A stretch of 8,776 bases of DNA from an uncultured Gemmatimonadota bacterium (GTDB lineage: Bacteria; Gemmatimonadota; Gemmatimonadetes; Gemmatimonadales; Gemmatimonadaceae). Shown one piece after another: positions 1-4,625 of the stretch. The position numbers and the translations under genes were made by a program. The notes under the pieces were generated by a model. The model had not been told where the DNA came from. It saw only the letters and a program-made list of their open reading frames with translations, and ran no database searches. Each line of letters starts with the position of its first letter. The stretch's first letter is position 1. The stretch is taken from assembly GCA_903906325.1 (NCBI GenBank), contig CAIVJV010000229.1, forward strand, positions 1-8,776, in the 5' to 3' direction.

Positions 1-494
1 AGGTCCAGGGAGATCGCCCCGATCCCCCCCTCCCGGATCAGCCGGACCGCGGCCTTGGCCTCCGCCGGGGAGTGGCCCCGGTGCATCCAGCGGAGCACCT
101 CCGGATCGAACGATTGGACCCCGAGGGAGACCCGATTCACCCCGGCGGCACGCCAGGCGGCCACCGCCTCGACCGAGACGTCCTCGGGGTTGGCCTCGAG
201 GGTGACTTCCATGGGAGATGTGGCAGAGCCCTCCACCCCTGCGAATTCTCGGAGCCGATGGAGGAGGTTCGCCACCCCAGCACCACCCAGCTTGGAGGGG
301 GTCCCACCTCCTAGATAGATGGTCTTCAGTGATGTGGATAACTTTTCCCTCCTTTCCACAAGCTCCCGTATCACGTTATCCACATACCGCGCGACCGGCA
401 CCGTCCGACGAACCGCGATCGAGAAGTCGCAGTAGGAGCATCGGCGCCCGCAGAAGGGCACATGGACGTAGATGTGGGGGTAGGATGGGGACAT
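1..494 (-). CDS. hemW: HemW-type radical SAM protein (heme chaperone family), N-terminal 164 codons, runs off left edge
   Basis: The product is a radical SAM protein of the HemN/HemW family. Family knowledge says HemW binds heme and an iron-sulfur cluster and acts in heme delivery; it is often misnamed oxygen-independent coproporphyrinogen oxidase. Visible motifs are the cluster-binding CGRRCSYC at residues 15-22 (CxxxCxYC, preceded by YVHVPF), the SAM-contacting GGGTPS at 62-67, EANPED at 100-105 and GVQSF at 125-129. The Tyr in CxYC and the short N-terminus favour HemW over true HemN. The C-terminal half lies outside the window. The ATG at 494 is chosen because the family fold starts within seven residues. 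No Shine-Dalgarno sequence is visible before it. The gene follows dprA on the same strand after a 71-base AT-rich gap that holds its own promoter. Two perfect DnaA boxes lie inside it, around codons 37-54, where rarer codons (TTA, CTA, AGG, ATA) cluster. Confidence 0.9.
   Translation of the reverse strand, partial: MSPSYPHIYVHVPFCGRRCSYCDFSIAVRRTVPVARYVDNVIRELVERREKLSTSLKTIYLGGGTPSKLGGAGVANLLHRLREFAGVEGSATSPMEVTLEANPEDVSVEAVAAWRAAGVNRVSLGVQSFDPEVLRWMHRGHSPAEAKAAVRLIREGGIGAISLD
333..341 (-). promoter_or_regulatory. Perfect DnaA box (TTATCCACA) inside hemW
   Basis: On the minus strand this reads TTATCCACA, the high-affinity DnaA box known from Escherichia coli and Bacillus subtilis. It is exactly codons 52-54 of hemW (TTA TCC ACA, Leu-Ser-Thr). 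It is one of three perfect copies within 380 bases and the window shows no others. A weaker 7-of-9 match, CTTTCCACA, lies at 352-360 on the plus strand, between this box and the next. The sequence match is certain; binding by DnaA is inferred. Confidence 0.7.
376..384 (+). promoter_or_regulatory. Perfect DnaA box (TTATCCACA), inverted relative to the 333-341 copy
   Basis: TTATCCACA reads on the plus strand, opposing the copy at 333-341 with 34 bases between them. On the coding strand it spans hemW codons 37-40 (Tyr-Val-Asp-Asn). It lies about 115 bases from the AT-rich island at 501-570. The paired inverted boxes resemble the DnaA assembly sites beside unwinding elements in known origins. The function is inferred. 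Confidence 0.7.
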
Positions 495-525
495 GAGAAT
501 GACTTAAAGTGATTTCACAAATAAT

Positions 526-553
526 TGATTTATATGATTTTATATAATTTATC
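526..553 (+). repeat. Three tandem imperfect AT-rich 9-10-mers (TRATTTATA type)
   Basis: The units begin at 526 (TGATTTATA), 535 (TGATTTTATA) and 545 (TAATTTATC), so the period is 9-10 bases, close to one helical turn. They contain almost no G or C in a genome that is otherwise very GC-rich. This resembles the AT-rich repeats of an origin unwinding region. The same bases overlap the -10 box and spacer of the hemW promoter, so the low GC may partly reflect promoter function. Confidence 0.6.
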
Positions 554-557
554 TCAA
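529..557 (-). promoter_or_regulatory. Sigma-70-type promoter for hemW (TTGAGA - 17 bases - TATAAA)
   Basis: On the minus strand TTGAGA (557-552) is a 5 of 6 match to the -35 consensus. After exactly 17 bases comes TATAAA (534-529), a 5 of 6 match to the -10 consensus. The start point would fall near 522, giving hemW a leader of about 28 bases. It sits in the only strongly AT-rich stretch of the window and just upstream of hemW. A weaker tandem arrangement, TTGAGA at 576-571 and GATAAA at 553-548, lies upstream of it. Promoter activity is inferred from sequence only. Confidence 0.6.
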
Positions 558-579
558 GCTATTTATCATTTCTCAAGCT
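552..579 (+). repeat. Direct repeat TCTCAAGCT x2 overlapping the -35 boxes
   Basis: TCTCAAGCT occurs at 552-560 and again at 571-579, a 19-base period. Read on the minus strand (AGCTTGAGA), each copy contains TTGAGA, so the two copies supply the -35 boxes of a strong and a weaker tandem promoter. They could also be half-sites for a regulator. The upstream copy spans the last codons of dprA. Confidence 0.45.
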
Positions 580-1384
580 CTCCGCGCAAGGACCGCCACG
601 CCTCCGCCTGAAGTGAGGCCGGATCGCCGGGACCGCACCCGACCGGGTCGACTCCATCCCCCGCCCCGCCCCAATCGTCACGTGAATCTGACGGCCGCTG
701 AATTGTGGATAATCCGTACAATCCCAACAGATCGTCAACATCGGCGATGACCTGGGCCCCGTCTCTGATCAGGAGGTTCACCCCCGCTGCGGTCGGGTCG
801 TCGATCCGTCCGGGGACCCCGGCCACCACCCGCCCCATCTCCAGGGCATGGGTCGCCGAGTTGACCGCCCCGGACTTGAACCCTGCCTCGACGACCAGGG
901 TCACGCGGCAAAGGGCCGCGATGATCCGGTTCCGGCGGGGGAAGCAGCCAGGGAACGCCACGGTCCCGGGCTCGACCTCTGAGACCACCAGCGCTCGGCG
1001 CCCCATCTCGTCCAAGAAGCTCCGGTGGGCCACCGGATAGGGGACATCGACCCCGGTCCCCTGCACCCCGATGGTCTGTCCGCCGGCGGCGAGGGCCGCC
1101 CGGTGGGCGGCGATATCCACCCCCCGTGCCATCCCACTGACCACCACCAGCCCCGCCCGGGCGCTGGCCGCCGCCAGGCGGGTCGCGATCCGTAGGCCAT
1201 AGGGGGTCGGCTCCCGGGTCCCGACGATCGCGACCAGACGGTCAGGAGAGCCCGCCAGCAGGCCAGGGTCCCCCACACACCACAAGCCCGCCGGCGGGTT
1301 CGAAAGATCGCGTAGCGAGTCAGGGAGGCCCTCCGCGCCGATCCAGGTCGGCTCGCGGGAGGGGGCCTCACCGGGGGATCTCAC
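566..1384 (-). CDS. dprA: DprA/Smf DNA-processing protein (core Rossmann domain)
   Basis: DprA binds incoming single-stranded DNA and loads RecA during natural transformation. From the GTG start at 1384 the protein has 272 residues. Visible core motifs are VAIVGTREPTPYG (51-63), SGMARGVDIAAHRAAL (83-98), YP (116-117), FPRRNRIIAAL (148-158), EAGFKSGA (166-173) and VPG (190-192). I chose GTG 1384 because it overlaps the obg stop as GTGA and has GGAAG 11 bases upstream (1400-1396). An ATG at 1477 would extend the protein by 31 Arg-rich residues through obg coding sequence. An N-terminal SAM domain and the usual C-terminal winged helix are not evident; after about residue 225 the tail looks low in complexity. 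It is translationally coupled to obg. Codons 225-227 are the perfect DnaA box at 704-712. Confidence 0.9.
   Translation of the reverse strand: MRSPGEAPSREPTWIGAEGLPDSLRDLSNPPAGLWCVGDPGLLAGSPDRLVAIVGTREPTPYGLRIATRLAAASARAGLVVVSGMARGVDIAAHRAALAAGGQTIGVQGTGVDVPYPVAHRSFLDEMGRRALVVSEVEPGTVAFPGCFPRRNRIIAALCRVTLVVEAGFKSGAVNSATHALEMGRVVAGVPGRIDDPTAAGVNLLIRDGAQVIADVDDLLGLYGLSTIQRPSDSRDDWGGAGDGVDPVGCGPGDPASLQAEAWRSLRGELEK
704..712 (-). promoter_or_regulatory. Perfect DnaA box (TTATCCACA) inside the dprA tail
   Basis: The minus strand reads TTATCCACA, which is dprA codons 225-227 (TTA TCC ACA, Leu-Ser-Thr), after the conserved fold ends. It lies about 150 bases from the AT-rich repeats, on the opposite side from the two hemW boxes. 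As in hemW, a TTA leucine codon is used in reading frame. The match is certain; the role is inferred. Confidence 0.7.
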
Positions 1385-2376
1385 GCCGCGCCCGACTTCC
1401 GAAGTTCGAGGAGCTTGCTCCACCAGGCGGCCTTGAGCTCGTCGAGCCCGAGCCGTCCGGGCGCGGAGATCGCCCACATCCCGAAGGCCCCGGGGGCCTC
1501 GATCGCCGGTACGTAGAGCTCGCCCATGAGGTCACACTTGGAGAAGACCACGCAGTGGGGCTTGGCTGCCAGCTCGGGGGAGTACTGCTCCACCTCGCGC
1601 CGCAGCTGGTCGTACTCCGCCTGCCAGTCCATGGCGTCGATCGGGATCAGGAAGGCCAGGATCCGGGTCCGCTCGATATGGCGCAGGAATTGGAGGCCGA
1701 GCCCCTTCCCCTCGTGCGCCCCCTCGATGATCCCTGGGATGTCGGCCACCACGAAGGTCCGCGAATCGCTCAGCTGGACCACCCCGAGATTCGGCTTCAG
1801 CGTCGTGAAGGGGTAGTCGGCGATCTTGGGGCGCGCGGCGGAGATCACCGAGAGGAGCGTCGACTTCCCCGCATTCGGCTGCCCGACGAGCCCCACGTCC
1901 GCGATGAGCTTGAGTTCGAGCTCGAGGGTGCGCACCTCGCCTTCCTCACCGGGCTGCCATTCCCGGGGCGCCTGGTGGGTGGCGGTGACGAAGAAGGCAT
2001 TCCCCTTCCCCCCGCGTCCTCCCTTGGCGACCACGAGCTCGTCGCCGTGCTCGAGGATCTCCCCGACCCGCTCACCGGTCTCCTTATCGCGGATCACCGT
2101 GCCCGGTGGCACCGGCAGGACCACGTCCTCGCCCGACCGCCCGGTCTTGTTCGACCCCATCCCATGTTCGCCGCGCTCCGCCTCCCAGGCGTCGCGGTAG
2201 GTGAAGTCGAGGAGGGTCGAGAGGTTCGCATCGCCTCGGATGCGGACATCGCCGCCCTTGCCCCCATCCCCGCCATCGGGTCCTCCCATCGGCGCGAACT
2301 TCTCCCGCCGGAACGAGGTGCACCCGGAGCCGCCGGTACCGGCGGTCACGCGGACCGTCACGAGATCGATGAACAC
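1381..2376 (-). CDS. obg: Obg/CgtA family GTPase
   Basis: Obg is an essential GTPase that binds the large ribosomal subunit and links its assembly to nucleotide state. The 331-residue protein has the glycine-rich Obg fold (about 1-158, including FRREKFAPMGGPDGGDGGKGG-type core around 22-42) and then the GTPase domain. G1 is GQPNAGKS at 165-172, G2 the TT of DYPFTTLKPNLG (191-192), G3 DIPG at 212-215, G4 SKCD at 279-282 instead of NKxD, and G5 SA at 304-305. The protein ends soon after the G domain, so the optional C-terminal OCT domain is absent. The start is GTG at 2376: an in-frame TAG lies three codons upstream, and the N-terminus MFIDLV fits the family. There is no Shine-Dalgarno sequence; TAGCTT lies six bases upstream. 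It overlaps dprA by four bases. Confidence 0.96.
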   Translation of the reverse strand: MFIDLVTVRVTAGTGGSGCTSFRREKFAPMGGPDGGDGGKGGDVRIRGDANLSTLLDFTYRDAWEAERGEHGMGSNKTGRSGEDVVLPVPPGTVIRDKETGERVGEILEHGDELVVAKGGRGGKGNAFFVTATHQAPREWQPGEEGEVRTLELELKLIADVGLVGQPNAGKSTLLSVISAARPKIADYPFTTLKPNLGVVQLSDSRTFVVADIPGIIEGAHEGKGLGLQFLRHIERTRILAFLIPIDAMDWQAEYDQLRREVEQYSPELAAKPHCVVFSKCDLMGELYVPAIEAPGAFGMWAISAPGRLGLDELKAAWWSKLLELRKSGAA

Positions 2377-2382
2377 GGAGGG

Positions 2383-2388
2383 AAGCTA
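2383..2388 (-). promoter_or_regulatory. Putative -10 box TAGCTT of a leaderless obg transcript
   Basis: TAGCTT (minus strand, 2388-2383, within aCTAGCTTcc) ends six bases before the GTG start of obg. A -10 box in that position would place the transcript start on the first base of the start codon. The same CTAGC[T/A]T element sits six or seven bases before the asparaginase and cca starts. No good -35 box is visible. A TANNNT -10 box close to the start codon is known from leaderless genes in Deinococcus and Actinobacteria; its use here is inferred. Confidence 0.45.
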
Positions 2389-2402
2389 GTCGAAACCCGA
2401 CC

Positions 2403-2427
2403 CGCGCGCGGATCGATTCAGCGCGCG
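2403..2427 (-). terminator. Possible weak hairpin overlapping the asparaginase stop codon
   Basis: CGCGCGC (2403-2409) and GCGCGCG (2421-2427) can form a seven-pair stem with an 11-base loop that contains the asparaginase stop codon (2418-2420). No T-tract follows on either strand, and short GC palindromes are common in such GC-rich DNA, so a termination role is doubtful. Confidence 0.2.
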
Positions 2428-3434
2428 TGGGACCGCGTCGTCGCCCCCTGCACCGGACGGATCTCCCCGACGATCTCGCCACGCGTGTTCCGGATCGGGC
2501 GATGCGCGAACTCCGCGAGGCGCGCCGGCAACTCCAGCGGGAGGATCTCCAGCTGTTGCAGCGCGGCGAGGACCGCCGCCTGCTGCGCGCGCAGGGCCCC
2601 ATCCTCGACCTTGAGCGCGAGCCCGAGTCCGCGGTCCGGCACCGCGACCGAATGCACGCCCTCCGCGCCCACCTTCGCGATCACCGCGCCCTGCGTCTCT
2701 TCGAGCAGGACGGTATCGAAGCGTTCGGTGCCCCCCAGCAGATGCGGATGCGCCCGCACCGCCGCCGCGACGCGGGCGGGGATCGTCTCCCCCGCCGCGA
2801 TCGCCGTCGCGAAGCGGGCATACGCCAACGCCATCCGCTCGAGCGAGAGCGCCATCACCGGCACCCCGCACCCATCGACCCCCACCGGCATGTCGTCGAG
2901 CGGGACCCCGGTCCACGCGGAGACCTCGCCAAGGCAGGCCCGCTGCACCGGATGATCGACATGCTCGTAACCGCGGATCGCCCATCCCGCGGTCTTCGCG
3001 CGGGCGAGCATCGAGGCGTGCTTGCCAGAACAGTTGTTGTGCAGGCGCGTCAGCGGCTTCCCGCCGTCGCGCCAGAGCTTCGTCCCGCGCGTGGAGAGCG
3101 GCTCATGCGGACCACAGGCGAGGTCGCCCTCCTCGAGGCCCAAGGAGGCGAGCATGCGGGCGACCACGACCAGATGCTCCGGCTCCCCGCCGTGCGAGGC
3201 ACAGCTCAGGGCCAGCTCCTCACTCCCCCAGCCCAGCGTATCGAATCCCCCACTCGCGAGCAGGGGCATCACCTGGAAGAACTTGGCGCAGGAGCGCCAC
3301 ATCGAGACCAGCTGCGGATCGCGGGCGCTGGCCACCGGGGTGCCCTCACGCAGGATGACCGCGGCGTGGACGCGATGCTGGGATTCGACGACCTCACCGC
3401 GCGTGACTTCGATATCGAGATGCAGGGGGATCAT
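2418..3434 (-). CDS. L-asparaginase, class 3 (Rhizobium etli ReAV / PF06089 type)
   Basis: The product should hydrolyse L-asparagine to aspartate and ammonia, in the cytoplasm since no signal peptide is seen. The 338-residue protein matches the Asparaginase_II (PF06089) family. Residues described for the ReAV enzyme appear at the same numbers: Ser48 and Lys51 in RSCAKFFQ, Ser80 in SCASHGGEP, and the zinc ligands Cys135 and Lys138 in HNNCSGKHA and Cys189 in GVDGCG. The second catalytic lysine is probably Lys254 in AKVGAEGV. This family is unrelated to the classical EcAI/EcAII asparaginases. The ATG at 3434 has no Shine-Dalgarno sequence but TAGCAT seven bases upstream. The gene lies 45 bases after the glycosyltransferase and 41 before obg on the same strand. 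The residue numbering comparison is from memory of the published enzyme. Confidence 0.88.
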   Translation of the reverse strand: MIPLHLDIEVTRGEVVESQHRVHAAVILREGTPVASARDPQLVSMWRSCAKFFQVMPLLASGGFDTLGWGSEELALSCASHGGEPEHLVVVARMLASLGLEEGDLACGPHEPLSTRGTKLWRDGGKPLTRLHNNCSGKHASMLARAKTAGWAIRGYEHVDHPVQRACLGEVSAWTGVPLDDMPVGVDGCGVPVMALSLERMALAYARFATAIAAGETIPARVAAAVRAHPHLLGGTERFDTVLLEETQGAVIAKVGAEGVHSVAVPDRGLGLALKVEDGALRAQQAAVLAALQQLEILPLELPARLAEFAHRPIRNTRGEIVGEIRPVQGATTRSHAR

Positions 3435-3441
3435 GCCACGA

Positions 3442-3447
3442 ATGCTA
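3442..3447 (-). promoter_or_regulatory. Putative -10 box TAGCAT of a leaderless asparaginase transcript
   Basis: TAGCAT (minus strand, 3447-3442, within CACTAGCATTC) ends seven bases before the ATG at 3434. It is the second member of the CTAGC[T/A]T family seen in this window. It lies in the 45-base gap after the glycosyltransferase stop, so it could give the asparaginase-obg-dprA genes their own promoter. No convincing -35 box is present. Confidence 0.4.
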
Positions 3448-3479
3448 GTGGGACTCGCCGTCCTTGGGCACCACGGGGA

Positions 3480-4625
3480 TCACCGCGCCGGCACCCCCTC
3501 ACAGAGCACCGTGGCGAGCGCCTCGGCGGCACGATCCCAGGTGAAGCGCGCCACCCGCGCTCGGCCCGCCGCGATGCGGTCCGCACGCCATGCCCCTGCA
3601 TCACGCAGGCGCGTCACCGCCGCCGCCATCGCCGCGTCATCATCCATCGGCACCAGGACCGCCGCCTCACCGACGATCTCGGGGATCGGTGCCCGGTCCA
3701 CGGCGACCACCGGCGTCCCCGCCGCCATCGCTTCCAGGGCCACCATCCCGAATCCCTCCTGCCGTGAGGGGAAGAGGAACGCCTCCGCCTGCGCATAGAG
3801 CGCCGCGAGTCGTGCATCGGGCAGCGTCTCGAGCTCGACGACGCGATCCCGCACCCCAAGGTCGCACGCGAGTCGCAGGAGCCGCGTCAGATGCGCGAAG
3901 CGCTCCCCGACCATCACGAGCTGCAACGCCGCATCGGTGGGTGCGAGCCGAGCGAAGGTCCGGATCGCCATCTCGAGGTTCTTGTGCGGCTTCTTGTTCG
4001 CCACCGTCAGCAGATACGGTCCCGTGATCCCGAGCGCGCGAAGGGGTTCGTCATGGCGCACGCTGTGAGGCGTCCCCGCGGCGTGAGGCGTGAAGAACAC
4101 CGAGGCGACCCCATTGGGGATCACCACCACCTTCCGCGCCTGTTCGGGGAACCGCTCGGCGATCCGCGCGCGCGAGGTATCGCTCACCGTGACCACCGCA
4201 CGACTCGCGGCGAGCATCCGATGCATCCAGGGGGCCGCGATCGTGGCACGGAGCCGCTCGCGCGGCGTCGTCCCCTCGAGCTGGATGAGATCGTGGAGCG
4301 TGGTGACGGGCGCCGCACCGGCGAGGGGCCCAAGACGCCACGCCCCATCCCAATTGGGGAACCAGGTGCGGTGCGGTCTGCCGACCTGGGCCGCGAGCCG
4401 GCCCCAGGTGAGCGGGATCCGCGGATCGTAGCGCCCCCACGTGCACGGGATGACGCGCGTGCGCCCCGCCATCGACTCGCGGACCGGCGCGAGCGCCAGT
4501 GCCGGCCCCACGAGGACGATCTCCTCGAAGCGTCCCGTGCGCGCGAGCGCAGCCGACATCTCGCGGAGGTGACGCCCGAGCCCGGAACCGAAGGGGGCTC
4601 GGGCATCGATCACCAGGGTCGTCAT
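3480..4625 (-). CDS. GT4-family glycosyltransferase (GT-B fold)
   Basis: This 381-residue protein is a retaining GT-B glycosyltransferase of the GT4 type, using a nucleotide-sugar donor. The N-terminal acceptor domain starts LVIDARAPFGSGLGRHL, where a Gly-rich loop follows the first strand, and contains TTLHDLIQ (108-115). The linker region has SDTSR (148-152) and VIPNGV (168-173). The donor domain shows VANKKPHKN (208-216), with the phosphate-contacting lysine region, and the EX7E motif E290-GFGMVAL-E298, then AAGTPVV (301-307). There is no signal peptide or membrane segment, so it probably acts on the cytoplasmic face, in polysaccharide or lipopolysaccharide assembly; the acceptor is unknown. 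The ATG at 4625 overlaps the cca stop as ATGA, and GGAG lies five bases upstream (4634-4631), which indicates translational coupling with cca. The heptose kinase nearby supports an envelope sugar role. Confidence 0.9.
   Translation of the reverse strand: MTTLVIDARAPFGSGLGRHLREMSAALARTGRFEEIVLVGPALALAPVRESMAGRTRVIPCTWGRYDPRIPLTWGRLAAQVGRPHRTWFPNWDGAWRLGPLAGAAPVTTLHDLIQLEGTTPRERLRATIAAPWMHRMLAASRAVVTVSDTSRARIAERFPEQARKVVVIPNGVASVFFTPHAAGTPHSVRHDEPLRALGITGPYLLTVANKKPHKNLEMAIRTFARLAPTDAALQLVMVGERFAHLTRLLRLACDLGVRDRVVELETLPDARLAALYAQAEAFLFPSRQEGFGMVALEAMAAGTPVVAVDRAPIPEIVGEAAVLVPMDDDAAMAAAVTRLRDAGAWRADRIAAGRARVARFTWDRAAEALATVLCEGVPAR

Larger units (their letters stand above)
333..712. other. Candidate DnaA-binding / origin-like locus (oriC-like) with AT-rich unwinding element
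   Basis: Three perfect TTATCCACA boxes (333-341 minus, 376-384 plus, 704-712 minus) flank an AT-rich island at 501-570 with 13 G/C out of 70; positions 521-550 have 2 of 30. The island contains three tandem units, TGATTTATA at 526-534, TGATTTTATA at 535-544 and TAATTTATC at 545-553, resembling the repeated AT-rich units of DNA unwinding elements. Assuming about 70% GC, chance alone would give roughly 0.01 perfect boxes per window on both strands, so three within 380 bases is far from random. Bacterial origins combine exactly these parts. Against a chromosomal origin, dnaA, dnaN, gidA and rpmH are not visible here and most of the locus is coding. Alternatives are a DnaA-titrating or reactivating site, or DnaA control of hemW and dprA. 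Confidence 0.5.

Noticed and set aside
352..360. Fourth DnaA box, CTTTCCACA
   Set aside because: Only 7 of 9 bases match TTATCCACA. It may be a weak site given its place between two perfect boxes, but it is not counted as evidence.
543..548. TATAAT on the plus strand as a rightward promoter
   Set aside because: No rightward gene lies downstream for more than 5 kb, and the AT-rich tract makes chance -10 matches likely.
1385..1477. Earlier ATG start for dprA at 1477
   Set aside because: It adds 31 residues read out of frame through obg. The GTG at 1384 gives a standard four-base overlap with an upstream SD-like GGAAG.
1555..2955. 466-codon open frame on the plus strand
   Set aside because: It is antisense to obg and the asparaginase gene, both of which have clear family motifs. 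Its protein is low in complexity, rich in Arg/Pro/Ala, and matches nothing. Long false frames are expected at this GC content.
2427..3767. 446-codon open frame on the plus strand
   Set aside because: Antisense shadow of the asparaginase and glycosyltransferase genes, with Arg/His/Pro-rich translation and no motifs.
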